64,000 bases of DNA from Teretinema sp942493045 (GTDB lineage: Bacteria; Spirochaetota; Spirochaetia; Treponematales; Treponemataceae): the NCBI GenBank assembly GCA_942493045.1, contig OW818665.1, forward strand, positions 2,046,001 to 2,110,000, read 5' to 3'. A model generated the notes under the pieces. That model was not told the DNA's origin. It saw only the letters and a list, made by a program, of their open reading frames with translations, and ran no database searches. The first letter of the stretch is position 1; each line of letters opens with the position of its first letter. Positions 8,458-17,967 of this stretch are shown in pieces. Both the position numbers and the translations under genes were made by a program.

Positions 8458-9375
8458 GTGAATCAAACAAACTCAACTTACGGAAAATATCTGTTAATCT
8501 CCCCCTGTCGAAACGAAGCGGACTACATGAAGCAAACCCTGGACAGTGTCTTAGCCCAATCGATATTGCCGGCTAAGTGGATCATTGTCGATGATGGGTC
8601 AACCGATGAAACGCCAAAAATACTGCGGGAATACGCGGCTAAGAATCCCATTATTCAAATAATTACCCGCGCGGATCGGGGTCATCGGGCAGTCGGACCT
8701 GGTGTAATTGACGCTTTTTATGCCGGTTATGCAGCGGTCACGCCAACCGACTATGAGTACATCTGTAAGCTGGATCTGGATCTCCGTTTACCGCCGCGTT
8801 ATTTTGAAATCCTGATGTCGAAGATGACCGCCGACACGCGAATAGCAACCTGCAGCGGCAAAGCATACATAGAGGACAACGGAAAACTGATATTTGAGCG
8901 CCATGGCGACGACATGTCTCTAGGCATGACTAAATTCTACCGTGTTTCCCGCCTCCAGGCTATTGGCGGATTCGTTCGGGAAGTTATGTGGGATGGAATT
9001 GATTGCCATAAATGCCGAATGAACGGATGGATTGCCTGCAGCTGGGACGAAGAAGATCTTCGCTTTGTGCACCTGCGGCCGATGGGTTCCAGTCAGGTCG
9101 GGATTCTGACGGGCCGGATGCGCAATGGATTTGGCCAGTATTTTATGGGTACCAGCTTTATTTTTATGCTCGCCAGCGCCCTTACCCGCGTTACGCAAAA
9201 ACCCTATTTTATTGGAAGCGCGGCGATGCTTTGGGGTTGGTTTATCAGTTTTTGCGCCCGCAAACCACGTTACGAGGATCTTGCCTTCCGGAAATTCTTG
9301 AGGAAATATCATTGGGCGATATTGCTTAAAGGCAAAAAGAGAGTGCTCGCTGAATACGCGCAGGCGGCTGTCTGA
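8458..9375 (+). CDS. Glycosyltransferase family 2
   Basis: A 305-residue GT-A enzyme. The nucleotide-binding start is LLISPCRNEADYMKQTLDSV and the WIIVDDGSTDET block follows; the metal site is the DLDLR segment (CKLDLDLRLPP). The C-terminal third has two hydrophobic stretches that may bind the membrane. Start is GTG with AGGAAG upstream. It precedes a second glycosyltransferase gene in the same direction by 69 bases, and both probably extend the same lipid-linked repeat unit. Confidence 0.88.
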   Translation: MNQTNSTYGKYLLISPCRNEADYMKQTLDSVLAQSILPAKWIIVDDGSTDETPKILREYAAKNPIIQIITRADRGHRAVGPGVIDAFYAGYAAVTPTDYEYICKLDLDLRLPPRYFEILMSKMTADTRIATCSGKAYIEDNGKLIFERHGDDMSLGMTKFYRVSRLQAIGGFVREVMWDGIDCHKCRMNGWIACSWDEEDLRFVHLRPMGSSQVGILTGRMRNGFGQYFMGTSFIFMLASALTRVTQKPYFIGSAAMLWGWFISFCARKPRYEDLAFRKFLRKYHWAILLKGKKRVLAEYAQAAV

Positions 9376-9444
9376 TTTGAACCAGGCCGGATCAATCACA
9401 GAACATTCCCAGGATATCGAAACACTCTCTCACAGGAGCATAAA

Positions 9445-10752
9445 ATGTCAGCAAAACAACCCGGAAAACTGAGGATCCTGCTCATCGCGGAAGCAGCCAA
9501 CAGCCAGTGGGTCAGCGTACCCCTGGTCGGATGGTCTATAGCCAATGCTCTTCATCAAATAACGGAAACACATATCGTCACCCAGATTCGTAACCGCCAG
9601 TCTTTCATCGACAATGGCTATCGGGAGGGAATAGACTTTACCGCCATCGACTCCGAAAAATTCGCCCGACCATTACGACGGCTTGCGACGTTTCTGACCG
9701 GCGGGGAAGGAAAGGGATGGACAACCAGCATGGCCTTTGCCGCGTTAAGCTACTATTACTTTGAGAAAATAGTCTGGAAGAAATTTAAATCCAACATTAA
9801 AAATCAGGAGTTTGACATAGTTCACCGGGTAACCCCCTTAAGCCAAACCGTCCCCAGCCTATTGGCAAAAAAATGCGACCGGGTCGGCGTTCCCTTCATT
9901 TTAGGTCCGCTTAACGGCGGAGTCCCCTGGCCGAAAGGTTTTGAAAAAGAACGGCACGGCGAAGGTGAATGGCTTTCATATTTTCGCGGGGCTTATAAAC
10001 TGCTGCCCGGCTACCGCTCCACTTTGCGATACAGCAAAGCAATTTTGGTCGCGTCAAAAATAACCCGGAGCCAGCTTCCGATTAAATATCAAGACAAGTG
10101 CGTATACATTCCCGAAAACGCCATCAATCCCGAAAGATTCAACAAGCAGGTCACCGCGACAGGAACGGCGCCGCTACGCGCCTGTTTTGTGGGCCGGTTG
10201 GTTCCCTGCAAAGGCCTGGACTTACTGATAGAAGCCGCCGCGCCTCTTTTGCAAGCCAAGCGCATGATTATAGACATAATTGGTGATGGACCGGTACGGA
10301 CAGAACTAAACGCCTTGATTGAAAAACACGCAGTGCAAGAACAAGTCAATTTACTCGGCTGGGTAGAGCACTCTAAAGTACAGGAAATCATGTGCAATTC
10401 AAGCATACTTACCTTCCCGAGCATCAGGGAATTCGGCGGCGGAGTAATTCTAGAGGCAATGGCTTTAGGCATTGTCCCGGTGGTTGTGGATTATGCCGGA
10501 CCGGGAGAACTGGTCGATGAGGAAGTCGGAATCAAGGTTGCCATCGGTTCTAAAGAGGCGATTATCCGGGACTATCGGGTTGCGCTGGAAAAAATTGTAA
10601 ACGGTGAATATGATATCAAGAAGCTCTCGGTTCAATGTCTGACCAGAATTAATGAAAAATATACCTGGGCCGCCAAAGCCCATCAGTTTATCGACATCTA
10701 TAACTGGGTATTGGGAGTCTCGGGAAAAAAACCCGCCCCCTTCGGCGAATGA
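9445..10752 (+). CDS. Glycosyltransferase family 4 (GT-B)
   Basis: A 435-residue GT-B enzyme. The C-terminal half shows GRLVPCKGLDLLIEA and the EX7E-type region REFGGGVILEAMALGI. The N-terminal half has the acceptor-side domain with HRVTPLSQTVPSLLAKK and LGPLNGGVPWP. A strong ribosome site (AGGAG) precedes the ATG. It ends 50 bases from the convergent glycosyltransferase at 10804. Substrate unknown. Confidence 0.88.
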   Translation: MSAKQPGKLRILLIAEAANSQWVSVPLVGWSIANALHQITETHIVTQIRNRQSFIDNGYREGIDFTAIDSEKFARPLRRLATFLTGGEGKGWTTSMAFAALSYYYFEKIVWKKFKSNIKNQEFDIVHRVTPLSQTVPSLLAKKCDRVGVPFILGPLNGGVPWPKGFEKERHGEGEWLSYFRGAYKLLPGYRSTLRYSKAILVASKITRSQLPIKYQDKCVYIPENAINPERFNKQVTATGTAPLRACFVGRLVPCKGLDLLIEAAAPLLQAKRMIIDIIGDGPVRTELNALIEKHAVQEQVNLLGWVEHSKVQEIMCNSSILTFPSIREFGGGVILEAMALGIVPVVVDYAGPGELVDEEVGIKVAIGSKEAIIRDYRVALEKIVNGEYDIKKLSVQCLTRINEKYTWAAKAHQFIDIYNWVLGVSGKKPAPFGE

Positions 10753-10803
10753 ATCAGGCGCTTGAGGCAGCGATAAACCTGTCATTCCGGAAAAAACAAC
10801 CTA

Positions 10804-12045
10804 CTATACCGGTAACCCTAAACGTCGCATTACCCCGATAAGGGCGTGAGCGTTTTGCAGGGTATCAAATTCCGCGACGATTTTTTGGCGCGCGTTCCGG
10901 CCAGTCTGGGTTATGAGCTGTCTATCAGCCATCAGCTTAAGAATAACGGAAGACAAGGCCTCCGCGTTTCCCGGAGGCACAAGGAAACCGGTTTGACCCT
11001 CATCTATCAGCTCGCGGATAGTCACCAAATCCCCGGAAACGACACAACGCCCTCTGGCCATGGCCTCCATCAATACGACAGGAATACCGTCCCTATCACC
11101 CTCGGCGGTAACCCGGAGCGGCAAAGCAAATAAATCACAATCTGCCATTAAGCTCATAACCCGGTCGTTATCCGTCGCGCCAAGGAAATGAATCTTCGCG
11201 TTTTGAGGCAGTCCCGCGGCCAGGGAACGCAAGCGCGCGTCTTCCGGACCAGAACCGGCTATTGATAAGACGATTGGGTAGCTGGCCTGTGAAGCGACAC
11301 GCGAAACGGCTGTAATCAGGATATCAAATCCTTTTTTCTCGACCAGGCGGCCCACTGCCAGGATTTTAAATTCTTCTGAAGACGCCCTGTCGATATACAC
11401 TTCCCTGCGAGTGTCTACGCCGCAGCGGATAACCGGGAAAAAAACATCATCCCGCACGAAAATTGATTTGTAGAATTCCCGATGCCAACGGGAGATGCAG
11501 GAAACGAACAAGGCGCGGGAGAGCTTTTGTTTTAAAAGCGATCGATTGGTAAAGATATCGTTCGCATGTCCGGTAAAGCTGAAGGATACCCCCAGGAGTC
11601 TGGCCGTATACATCGCGATTGTAGTCGGTACATGAGCCATATGCGCATGGATATGGAAGATTCCAAACGATTTCAGGCGCCAGGCCAGAGCGTGGGCTGC
11701 AACTCCCTGCATGAAAATCTTCAAACGCCGGCTTCCATGAACATCATCAGCGAGAATAAAGTCTCCAATAACCCGTCCGAAGGTACCGAAAGAGCGCAGC
11801 GGATGGCGGAGTATTTGAAAAAAAGCATCCCGCAGAAGTGACGGCAGACCGGTTCCATAAACCGGAATCGCCTGATCAGCAAGGGCCTCAAGTTCCTTTG
11901 ATCCCAGTTGACGGTCACTGGGATTAATCGATGCCGCCATTACCTGAAGACCGCATTCACGCAAGGCGAACAGCTCCCGATACACAAATGTTTCCGATCG
12001 CGCCGGTAATATCGCCGCCACATACAATACGGTTTTTCTTTCCAT
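10804..12045 (-). CDS. Glycosyltransferase family 4 (GT-B)
   Basis: A 413-residue GT-B enzyme from the chosen ATG, where GGGAG sits 5 bases upstream; an ATG at 12090 in the same frame would add 15 residues. Motifs: YVAAILPARSETFVYRE at the N-terminus (the pattern of colanic-acid-type WcaL/AmsK enzymes), HIHAHMAHVPTTIAM in the acceptor domain, GRLVEKKGFDILI and GIPVVLMEAMARGRCVV in the donor domain. The ER-containing opening suggests a role in repeat-unit assembly. It follows the GT2 gene at 12100 in the same direction. Confidence 0.87.
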   Translation of the reverse strand: MERKTVLYVAAILPARSETFVYRELFALRECGLQVMAASINPSDRQLGSKELEALADQAIPVYGTGLPSLLRDAFFQILRHPLRSFGTFGRVIGDFILADDVHGSRRLKIFMQGVAAHALAWRLKSFGIFHIHAHMAHVPTTIAMYTARLLGVSFSFTGHANDIFTNRSLLKQKLSRALFVSCISRWHREFYKSIFVRDDVFFPVIRCGVDTRREVYIDRASSEEFKILAVGRLVEKKGFDILITAVSRVASQASYPIVLSIAGSGPEDARLRSLAAGLPQNAKIHFLGATDNDRVMSLMADCDLFALPLRVTAEGDRDGIPVVLMEAMARGRCVVSGDLVTIRELIDEGQTGFLVPPGNAEALSSVILKLMADRQLITQTGRNARQKIVAEFDTLQNAHALIGVMRRLGLPV

Positions 12046-12099
12046 AGAAACTCCCATTTTTACCTGCGGAACTAAATCACGATAATTCACGTGAACGGG

Positions 12100-13095
12100 T
12101 TATTTATACTCAATTATGTGCTGCTTTTCTGACAAGAATTTTCTTTTATAAAACTGCAGGATTCCGAAAAATTGCGGAAATTTTAACAGCACGTTAAAGA
12201 AAGCCAGTAATAGGCCGCCATAAAAAGAACCACCGCGTTTAGTCATCTGAGGAACCAGCCGCAGCACCTGCGCGGGGTATAGACCTAAGAATAAGAACGC
12301 CCAGAAGCCTATCAAGAAGAAAGAAGAAAGCGTAAACAGCGGTATAACCGCGGCCCAGAAAACAATCCGGATTGTTTGCTGCTTCTGATGGGGATTTTTC
12401 TCCTTACGGTGCAGGTAATATCCCTGCGCATACGCATACCCGCCGCGAATCATTCTTTTCCACCACTGATAAAAATGCAGAATATTCGCATCGTGGAGAG
12501 TCATCAAACGCGACAGAGAATGTAGCCGCCAATCCCGTTGCCGTAATCTGTAGCAAAGTTCAGGTTCCTCTCCCGCTATCATCGATGCGTTAAAACCATC
12601 GACAGAGCGAAATGCCGGAACGCGCACCATAAAGATCCCGCCGCAAGACAGGATATCGCCCGGCTCTTTCGCCCATTCAATGTCACAAAGCCAATTATAC
12701 AGAGACCGCTCCGGATAACGTTCCTTCACTCGTCCGGTCACTATCGCATAGCCGCTATTCTCGGCCAAAAATAAGACGGCCGCATCAATCCAGCCGGAGA
12801 GTAATTCACAATCGCCATCGATAAACTGAACCAACTCGAGGTCAGGGTGCTTATCCAGCAGACAGTCAAATCCGATATTGCGCGCCCTGCCGGCGCTGAA
12901 TGGAACGCTCATATCCAGCTCGACGACCTCGATTTTCTGGAGGCGCGCATAGTCCACGCTGCCGTCAGAAGAGCCTGAATCTACATATACAATATTCGCG
13001 GTCTGCGGTAAAACGGATTGCAGGCAGCGTTTCAGCCGATCACCCTCGTTTCGTCCGATAACGACAATTCCTGTTTTTATGTCAGAACTTTTCAT
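12100..13095 (-). CDS. Glycosyltransferase family 2 with C-terminal membrane segments
   Basis: A 331-residue GT-A enzyme: VVIGRNEGDRLKRCLQSV, VDSGSSDGS and the metal motif FIDGDCEL are in the expected order. The C-terminal 90 residues contain two hydrophobic segments (around AAVIPLFTLSSFFLIGFWAF). AGGA lies 4 bases before the ATG. It is probably co-transcribed with the GT4 gene downstream, separated by 54 bases. Confidence 0.87.
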   Translation of the reverse strand: MKSSDIKTGIVVIGRNEGDRLKRCLQSVLPQTANIVYVDSGSSDGSVDYARLQKIEVVELDMSVPFSAGRARNIGFDCLLDKHPDLELVQFIDGDCELLSGWIDAAVLFLAENSGYAIVTGRVKERYPERSLYNWLCDIEWAKEPGDILSCGGIFMVRVPAFRSVDGFNASMIAGEEPELCYRLRQRDWRLHSLSRLMTLHDANILHFYQWWKRMIRGGYAYAQGYYLHRKEKNPHQKQQTIRIVFWAAVIPLFTLSSFFLIGFWAFLFLGLYPAQVLRLVPQMTKRGGSFYGGLLLAFFNVLLKFPQFFGILQFYKRKFLSEKQHIIEYK

Positions 13096-13185
13096 TTTAT
13101 CCTGCTCGTTAATGACTTATAAACTAACCCATCATACCAAGGAAAACCACTTTCGTAAATATTAAATACCCACTGAACGTTCACC

Positions 13186-13213
13186 TTGATTTCAAGGAAA
13201 AAGCTGATATACT
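13186..13213 (+). promoter_or_regulatory. Promoter for the beta-helix exoprotein gene
   Basis: Plus strand TTGATT (13186-13191) and TATACT (13208-13213), spacer 16 bases. Transcription would start near 13220, which rules out the ATG at 13220 as a normally translated start and supports the ATG at 13238 with its GGAG. Confidence 0.5.
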
Positions 13214-13237
13214 CTCACTATGACAACGGAGATACCC

Positions 13238-14971
13238 ATGAGTAACACTGGATTGCTTAACAGAGAGTCGGCCTCATTCCGCGACAACAAAAAAAACCTG
13301 CGAATAACGGCCTTTCTCTTGTTTCTTTTCCCGTTCAGTCTTCTTTTCGCCCAATTGCCCAGAGACGCCTCCGGCTGGACACAGTTCAAGCCTTCCGCCG
13401 ACAGCCGCATACTTTACGTCGCTAATAATGGCAATGACAGCACTGGACAGATATATTCAACCTCAACTATTCGGGATCCTTTTAATCCAGGCAACGTTAA
13501 TGCCTACTCAACATTCGCGGCGGCCTCTCTGCAGACACGCCCAGGCTACCCTGACTGGATTCTGTTTCTCCGGGGGGATACATTCTCCGCGAATATAAGC
13601 CTTCGGTCAGGCAGAAACGCCGCAGAACCGGCGCTCGTCGCCGCGTACGGCCAAACCGGAAGCATGCCGGTTATTCATCCCCTGAACTCCGCGGCCAGCG
13701 CGGTCGTGATACCGCGCAGAACAGAACACTCAGCTATCAGCGGGCTGGACTTTTACGCGATCAAAAGAAATCCCGAGATACAAGGATATACTACGGCCGG
13801 AGAAACAGGCTTTAGCGGGGTAACCGGACAGATAATTCAAAACATTCTGATTGAAGGCTGCCGTTTCCGGTTCTTTTCCGGCAACCGGTTGCAGGCAACG
13901 GACAACGGACGATTGGAAAATATCACTATCCGGCGAACCGTCATATCAGATAACTACTCAACAGGAGAAGGGCATTCGCAGGGATTATATATGGCTTTCG
14001 CCCGGGGAGTGGTGATCGAAGAATCAATTTTTGACCATAACGGCTGGTATAGTAAAAGCCCGCGATCACCCGGGACAGCCACGATGTTCAATCATAATAC
14101 CTATTTCGAGGATTGCCATGCCGTGATCTTCAGGGGCAATGTATTTTCCAGAGGATCAAGCATGGGGAATAAATTTACCGCCAACTCCGGAGTCGGCAGT
14201 TCCAGTGATATCACGCTTCAAAAAAACATATATATTGATGGAGAGATCGGTATCGGCATCGGCGGCAACAAGGTCGGACAATATCGTTTTAAAAATGTTA
14301 CAGTCGAAGGAAATCTTTTTACGGAGATCGGGCGATCTCAGCCAACCGGCAGAACGCTCGGCTGGGCGCTTGATGCCGTAGGTTGGGATGGCGGCTCAAT
14401 ATCCGGCAATTACTTTCTCAACTTCAGCAATCCCGCGGTAACCAATATTTACGCCATCCGTCTGGAAGGCGGTTCCCGAAATGTACGCATCGCTCAAAAT
14501 GTAATTTACAGGCTTAATCCGCACGGCAATAGCAATATGGCTCAGGCAATGGTAATCGCCGCTACCAAAACGGCTGCCTCCCAGGGCATTTTAATTACAA
14601 GGAACACTTTTTATGAGCCAAACAAACAGTTTCGCTTACTTCAGGTAGATGGGCCGAATGAACTGGTCGGTATAGCTTTCAGAGATAACAACTATTTTAG
14701 CATCAACACTTCTACGGCTGTGCGTGTCGGAAATGCCAACCGTGCGCTCCCGGCCTGGGCGGAGCAGACGGGAGATACCGCTGGCCGCGCAGCACCGACT
14801 TTTCCGGACCCAACGCGCAGTATCGAATCCTATATGAAATCCATCCAGCGCCGACCCGCCATCGACGATTTTATAACCGCATGCCGCAATCAGACTCGAT
14901 ACGCATGGGATGACAAGGTGGAGGCGGAAAAAGTAATCGACTGGATAAAAGCCGGATTTGAACTTCCGTAG
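13238..14971 (+). CDS. Exported right-handed beta-helix protein (polysaccharide lyase or epimerase-like)
   Basis: A 577-residue protein with a signal peptide at about residues 20-40 (FLLFLFPFSLLFAQ). The mature part starts with a WTQF block and then shows repeated short strands with Asn ladders typical of parallel beta-helix folds: ILIEGCRFRFF, IRRTVISDNYS, VVIEESIFDHNGWY, VTVEGNLF. Such proteins in capsule loci cleave or edit the polymer, but catalytic residues were not identified. The gene at 21332 encodes a close paralogue over the whole helix, in the opposite direction. The start was chosen by the GGAG six bases upstream and the promoter position. It ends 2 bases from the convergent acetyltransferase gene. 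Confidence 0.78.
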   Translation: MSNTGLLNRESASFRDNKKNLRITAFLLFLFPFSLLFAQLPRDASGWTQFKPSADSRILYVANNGNDSTGQIYSTSTIRDPFNPGNVNAYSTFAAASLQTRPGYPDWILFLRGDTFSANISLRSGRNAAEPALVAAYGQTGSMPVIHPLNSAASAVVIPRRTEHSAISGLDFYAIKRNPEIQGYTTAGETGFSGVTGQIIQNILIEGCRFRFFSGNRLQATDNGRLENITIRRTVISDNYSTGEGHSQGLYMAFARGVVIEESIFDHNGWYSKSPRSPGTATMFNHNTYFEDCHAVIFRGNVFSRGSSMGNKFTANSGVGSSSDITLQKNIYIDGEIGIGIGGNKVGQYRFKNVTVEGNLFTEIGRSQPTGRTLGWALDAVGWDGGSISGNYFLNFSNPAVTNIYAIRLEGGSRNVRIAQNVIYRLNPHGNSNMAQAMVIAATKTAASQGILITRNTFYEPNKQFRLLQVDGPNELVGIAFRDNNYFSINTSTAVRVGNANRALPAWAEQTGDTAGRAAPTFPDPTRSIESYMKSIQRRPAIDDFITACRNQTRYAWDDKVEAEKVIDWIKAGFELP

Positions 14972-14973
14972 AA

Positions 14974-15486
14974 TTATTTCTCTTCTGTTTTCGCCGGAAA
15001 TTTCCAGGCTCTTGCCGGGACACCCATCGCGGTAGCGTGCGCGGGCACATCGTTTATTACCAGGGAATTTGCCGCGATTATGGCATGATCTCCTATAGTG
15101 ATCTCGCCCAGCACCTTTGCGCCGGCCCCGATATAAACATCATTACCGATCACCGGAGCGCCTCCGGTCATATTAATTCCTATAGTCACATCCTGCTGCA
15201 CACCACAGCGATCGCCGATGACGGTTCTAGGATGTATGGAAATATTCCCGGAATGAATCAGGTGAAAATCCTTACCTATCTCCGTCTCGCGATACAGACG
15301 GATACCGCTGTTAATCAGTATTATAAATAAATTCAATCCATAGAACTTGCTTAAAAGCCAACGCAGGGGAGGAAATCGTATCTTCATAATGAAACGTCCG
15401 AAACGGTAATTCCACACGGCCCATAACGCTGGATTTAAAACCGAACGGTCGTGTCGCCTATAATCAGCTGCCATTTGCTTAAACAT
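14974..15486 (-). CDS. Serine acetyltransferase-like hexapeptide-repeat acetyltransferase
   Basis: A 170-residue protein of the left-handed beta-helix acyltransferase class, with an N-terminal helical part and isoleucine-patch hexapeptides from IHPRTVIGDRCGVQQDVTIG to the end (IGNDVYIGAGAKVLG, IGDHAIIAANSLVI). The conserved His that acts as base is likely in LIHSGNISIHP. This SerO-acetyltransferase-like short form is common in exopolysaccharide clusters, where it probably acetylates a sugar. The start at 15486 is preferred: GGAGGA lies 6 bases before it, while the first ATG at 15507 has none. Confidence 0.82.
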   Translation of the reverse strand: MFKQMAADYRRHDRSVLNPALWAVWNYRFGRFIMKIRFPPLRWLLSKFYGLNLFIILINSGIRLYRETEIGKDFHLIHSGNISIHPRTVIGDRCGVQQDVTIGINMTGGAPVIGNDVYIGAGAKVLGEITIGDHAIIAANSLVINDVPAHATAMGVPARAWKFPAKTEEK

Positions 15487-15522
15487 ATACATTCCTCCGT
15501 ATATCAACCAAACTATTGCGCA

Positions 15523-16473
15523 TTACCACAGTGGTTTCTTCTGCTTTATTAGCCAAATGCCCCGGGATTCCTTATGCGGTACGGGACGCGCTGTCCGCTG
15601 CAATAATCCGCGAGAAACCGAAATCAACCGCCCCGTCAGCCAGAAAAAATTGGCAAGCAACAAGCCCGCCAACTTATAGTACTTGCGATAATAACGGGAC
15701 CTCGCATAGTAATAATAATCCGGCAACTGTTTTTTCTCTTCTGAAAGGCGATTTACGTCGGAGCTTTTCCCCTGGAGGTGTACCACCTGGGCAGATGGCC
15801 AATTTACAATATCATAACCGGCTCTTCTGATTCTCCGGCAATAATCAACATCCTCAAAGTACATAAAAAAACCGTCATCCAATAAACCTACCCGCCGCAA
15901 TGCGTCACCAGTGATCAGCACGCAGGCGAAACTGGTCCATTCCGGAGTCGAGATATTCGTTGACGGCGGTAAGGGAACCACAAAAGGCCGGAGCAGGGCG
16001 GTAATTACACCCGTTGAAGCGGCCCGGATTAACTCTGTCGCCGGTCTATGAAAACGGAAACAGGACACCTGAGCGGTACCATCAGGCCATATCAGCCGCG
16101 GACTGATTATTCCCGCAGCGGGATTTCGTGAAGCGCCTTCCAGTAATTCCTCGATGGCTCCGGGCCTGAACTCGGTATCGGAGTTAGTCAGTAAATAGTA
16201 TTCTGCTTCCAGAACCTCCAGAGCGGCATTGTTTCCGGCCGAAAACCCTCTGTTGGAGTCAACCTCGACCAAGGTTATCCATCCTGAATATTTTGCCTGA
16301 GCGAAGGCTTCGCGCAAACACGTAACATCTTCAGCCCCGGAGCAATTGTCCGCCACCACAATATGATCCCTGCCCGGATCAAGCTCTCCCAATAAAGTAT
16401 CAATGCAACTTAGCGTTAGGGCAGCGGTTTTATAGTTTACTATAACCACAGCAATTCTGTATTTCAAACTCAC
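15523..16473 (-). CDS. Glycosyltransferase family 2 (rhamnosyltransferase-like)
   Basis: A 316-residue GT-A enzyme with AVVIVNYKTAALTLSCIDTL at the start, VDSNRGFSAGNN and the metal-site block LLTNSDTEF, as in WbbL-type rhamnosyltransferases. DDGFFMYFEDVDYCRRIRRA is the conserved acceptor-side ED-containing motif. It starts with GTG and overlaps the stop of the polymerase gene by 4 bases, so the two are translationally coupled. Confidence 0.88.
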   Translation of the reverse strand: MSLKYRIAVVIVNYKTAALTLSCIDTLLGELDPGRDHIVVADNCSGAEDVTCLREAFAQAKYSGWITLVEVDSNRGFSAGNNAALEVLEAEYYLLTNSDTEFRPGAIEELLEGASRNPAAGIISPRLIWPDGTAQVSCFRFHRPATELIRAASTGVITALLRPFVVPLPPSTNISTPEWTSFACVLITGDALRRVGLLDDGFFMYFEDVDYCRRIRRAGYDIVNWPSAQVVHLQGKSSDVNRLSEEKKQLPDYYYYARSRYYRKYYKLAGLLLANFFWLTGRLISVSRGLLQRTARPVPHKESRGIWLIKQKKPLW

Positions 16474-17852
16474 GAGACAACCCCCGGTATAGCAGTGTTT
16501 GTGTTTGTGTTTGTGTTTGTGTTTGTAATTGATAGATAGTAGCTTACCAGAATTCCCGCTGATAAAATATATACCGGATTAATCATCCCGTTAAGCAAGC
16601 AGTCCAGCAGGAAAAACAGGTTTGCCAAGCTCAATACAAAAGCATCAATGTAATATTCATTAGCCATACTCTGTCCCGACAGCCTCCGAGGAGTATAATG
16701 TCCAAGAACTTTCCAGGGACCGATCCCAAGGGCGAAAAAAGAGCTGATCAGTCCAAGTGCCCCATTACTGCTAAAAAAGATAACCCAAAGCGCGTCAACC
16801 ATTCTAATTAAACGCTGCCCTGTTTCAGGATCTACCGGCCAGCCCCGGCCATAACCGCCCCAACCGAATAACGGGCGCAGCAGAGCCCGCTGCCCGAACA
16901 AATCCTCCTGCCTCAGGCGGATGGCCAAGGAACTGACTCTTTCACTATCAAACACCAAAGATGCTGTCCGCTGCACGAACTCATAGGTAATAATTCCGGA
17001 AAGACGCACAATAATATATCCGCCAACGAGAACTAAAAGAAGTCGAAAGGTTGTCACTGAACGAAAATGACGGTAATAGTGCAAAGAAAGCACACCCATT
17101 GAAAGATAAATCCATCCATTAGCGGATTTACAGAGCACCGCGCCGATTATTAAACAGATGGACACTACCGAAATGGGAATGCCCATTACGCGCTTAACCC
17201 GGCCGGTGCGCCAAAACCAATAAGCGCAGGTAGCGGACACCGCCATCCAGAGCGAAACCATCAACCCATGCTGCATAAAAACAATTGGACGATATGAACC
17301 ATACCGTACATGCTGTAAAAATGAATGCGGAAAAAAACCATATACAATATTTGAGAGTTGTGGGCTCATGCGAACTTCAAAAAGAATCAGGGGGAAATAA
17401 AGCATTCCGCCGATTACTATGCCAAGGGTCAATTCGCGTAATGAAGCAGGCGCTGTAAAATACCGGCGGCCCGCCCAAAAGAACGCGCCCCACGTTAGGT
17501 ACCGCTGCACAATCCCCGCAATACCGTCATATAAACCGAGACTGTTGGACAAAGATGTTAACACGGGCACTGCAAAACACCACAGCAGCATTCCTACATC
17601 TAATAATGTCATCTTGAAACGGTACTTGCCGGAAACACCGGAAAGCAGGCCTCCGAATATCAAGCCGTACGCGATGGCAGTTGATTTTGTGTAGTCCGGA
17701 ATAATTGGGAAGCTATATGTTGCCATTGGCAAAAACAACAAACCGCCGACAACGGAAATAATTACCGCGCGTTGGGGTGTGAAAATAAAAAAAAGAATGA
17801 TTGTAACGAATATCCAGCCAAACATGACTACTGGAACCAATGGTGTGTACAA
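16470..17852 (-). CDS. wzy: Wzy-like O-antigen/exopolysaccharide polymerase
   Basis: A 460-residue polytopic membrane protein with about 12 hydrophobic segments, the membrane pattern of Wzy polymerases, which join lipid-linked repeats in the periplasm. A longer hydrophilic periplasmic loop (about residues 300-345) carries GWGGYGRGWPVDPETG and several Arg, as expected for the catalytic loop. Start is TTG at 17852 with GGAG six bases before it. The C-terminus ends in a run of Asn-Thr pairs made by a hexanucleotide repeat. No other polymerase candidate was found, so the assignment is by topology and context. Confidence 0.75.
   Translation of the reverse strand: MYTPLVPVVMFGWIFVTIILFFIFTPQRAVIISVVGGLLFLPMATYSFPIIPDYTKSTAIAYGLIFGGLLSGVSGKYRFKMTLLDVGMLLWCFAVPVLTSLSNSLGLYDGIAGIVQRYLTWGAFFWAGRRYFTAPASLRELTLGIVIGGMLYFPLILFEVRMSPQLSNIVYGFFPHSFLQHVRYGSYRPIVFMQHGLMVSLWMAVSATCAYWFWRTGRVKRVMGIPISVVSICLIIGAVLCKSANGWIYLSMGVLSLHYYRHFRSVTTFRLLLVLVGGYIIVRLSGIITYEFVQRTASLVFDSERVSSLAIRLRQEDLFGQRALLRPLFGWGGYGRGWPVDPETGQRLIRMVDALWVIFFSSNGALGLISSFFALGIGPWKVLGHYTPRRLSGQSMANEYYIDAFVLSLANLFFLLDCLLNGMINPVYILSAGILVSYYLSITNTNTNTNTNTAIPGVVS
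16495..16524 (-). repeat. Hexanucleotide simple repeat, five copies, inside the polymerase gene
   Basis: Five perfect copies of GTGTTT (AAACAC on the coding strand) encode alternating Asn-Thr near the C-terminus of the Wzy-like protein, 24 bases before its stop. The unit is a multiple of three, so copy changes would lengthen or shorten the tail without a frameshift. Confidence 0.9.
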
Positions 17853-17967
17853 ACGCTCTCCTTAATAAAAATGGACTGTGTACAGGATCGCCGTTTTTTC
17901 AACCGGGCTCTTGTTCGCTCAGTCATGCGAAAAAAAAGCGGAGTAACGACAAGAATTGAAAAAACCC

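Noticed and set aside
16495..16524. Phase-variable on/off switch in wzy
   Set aside because: The unit is six bases, so slippage keeps the frame.
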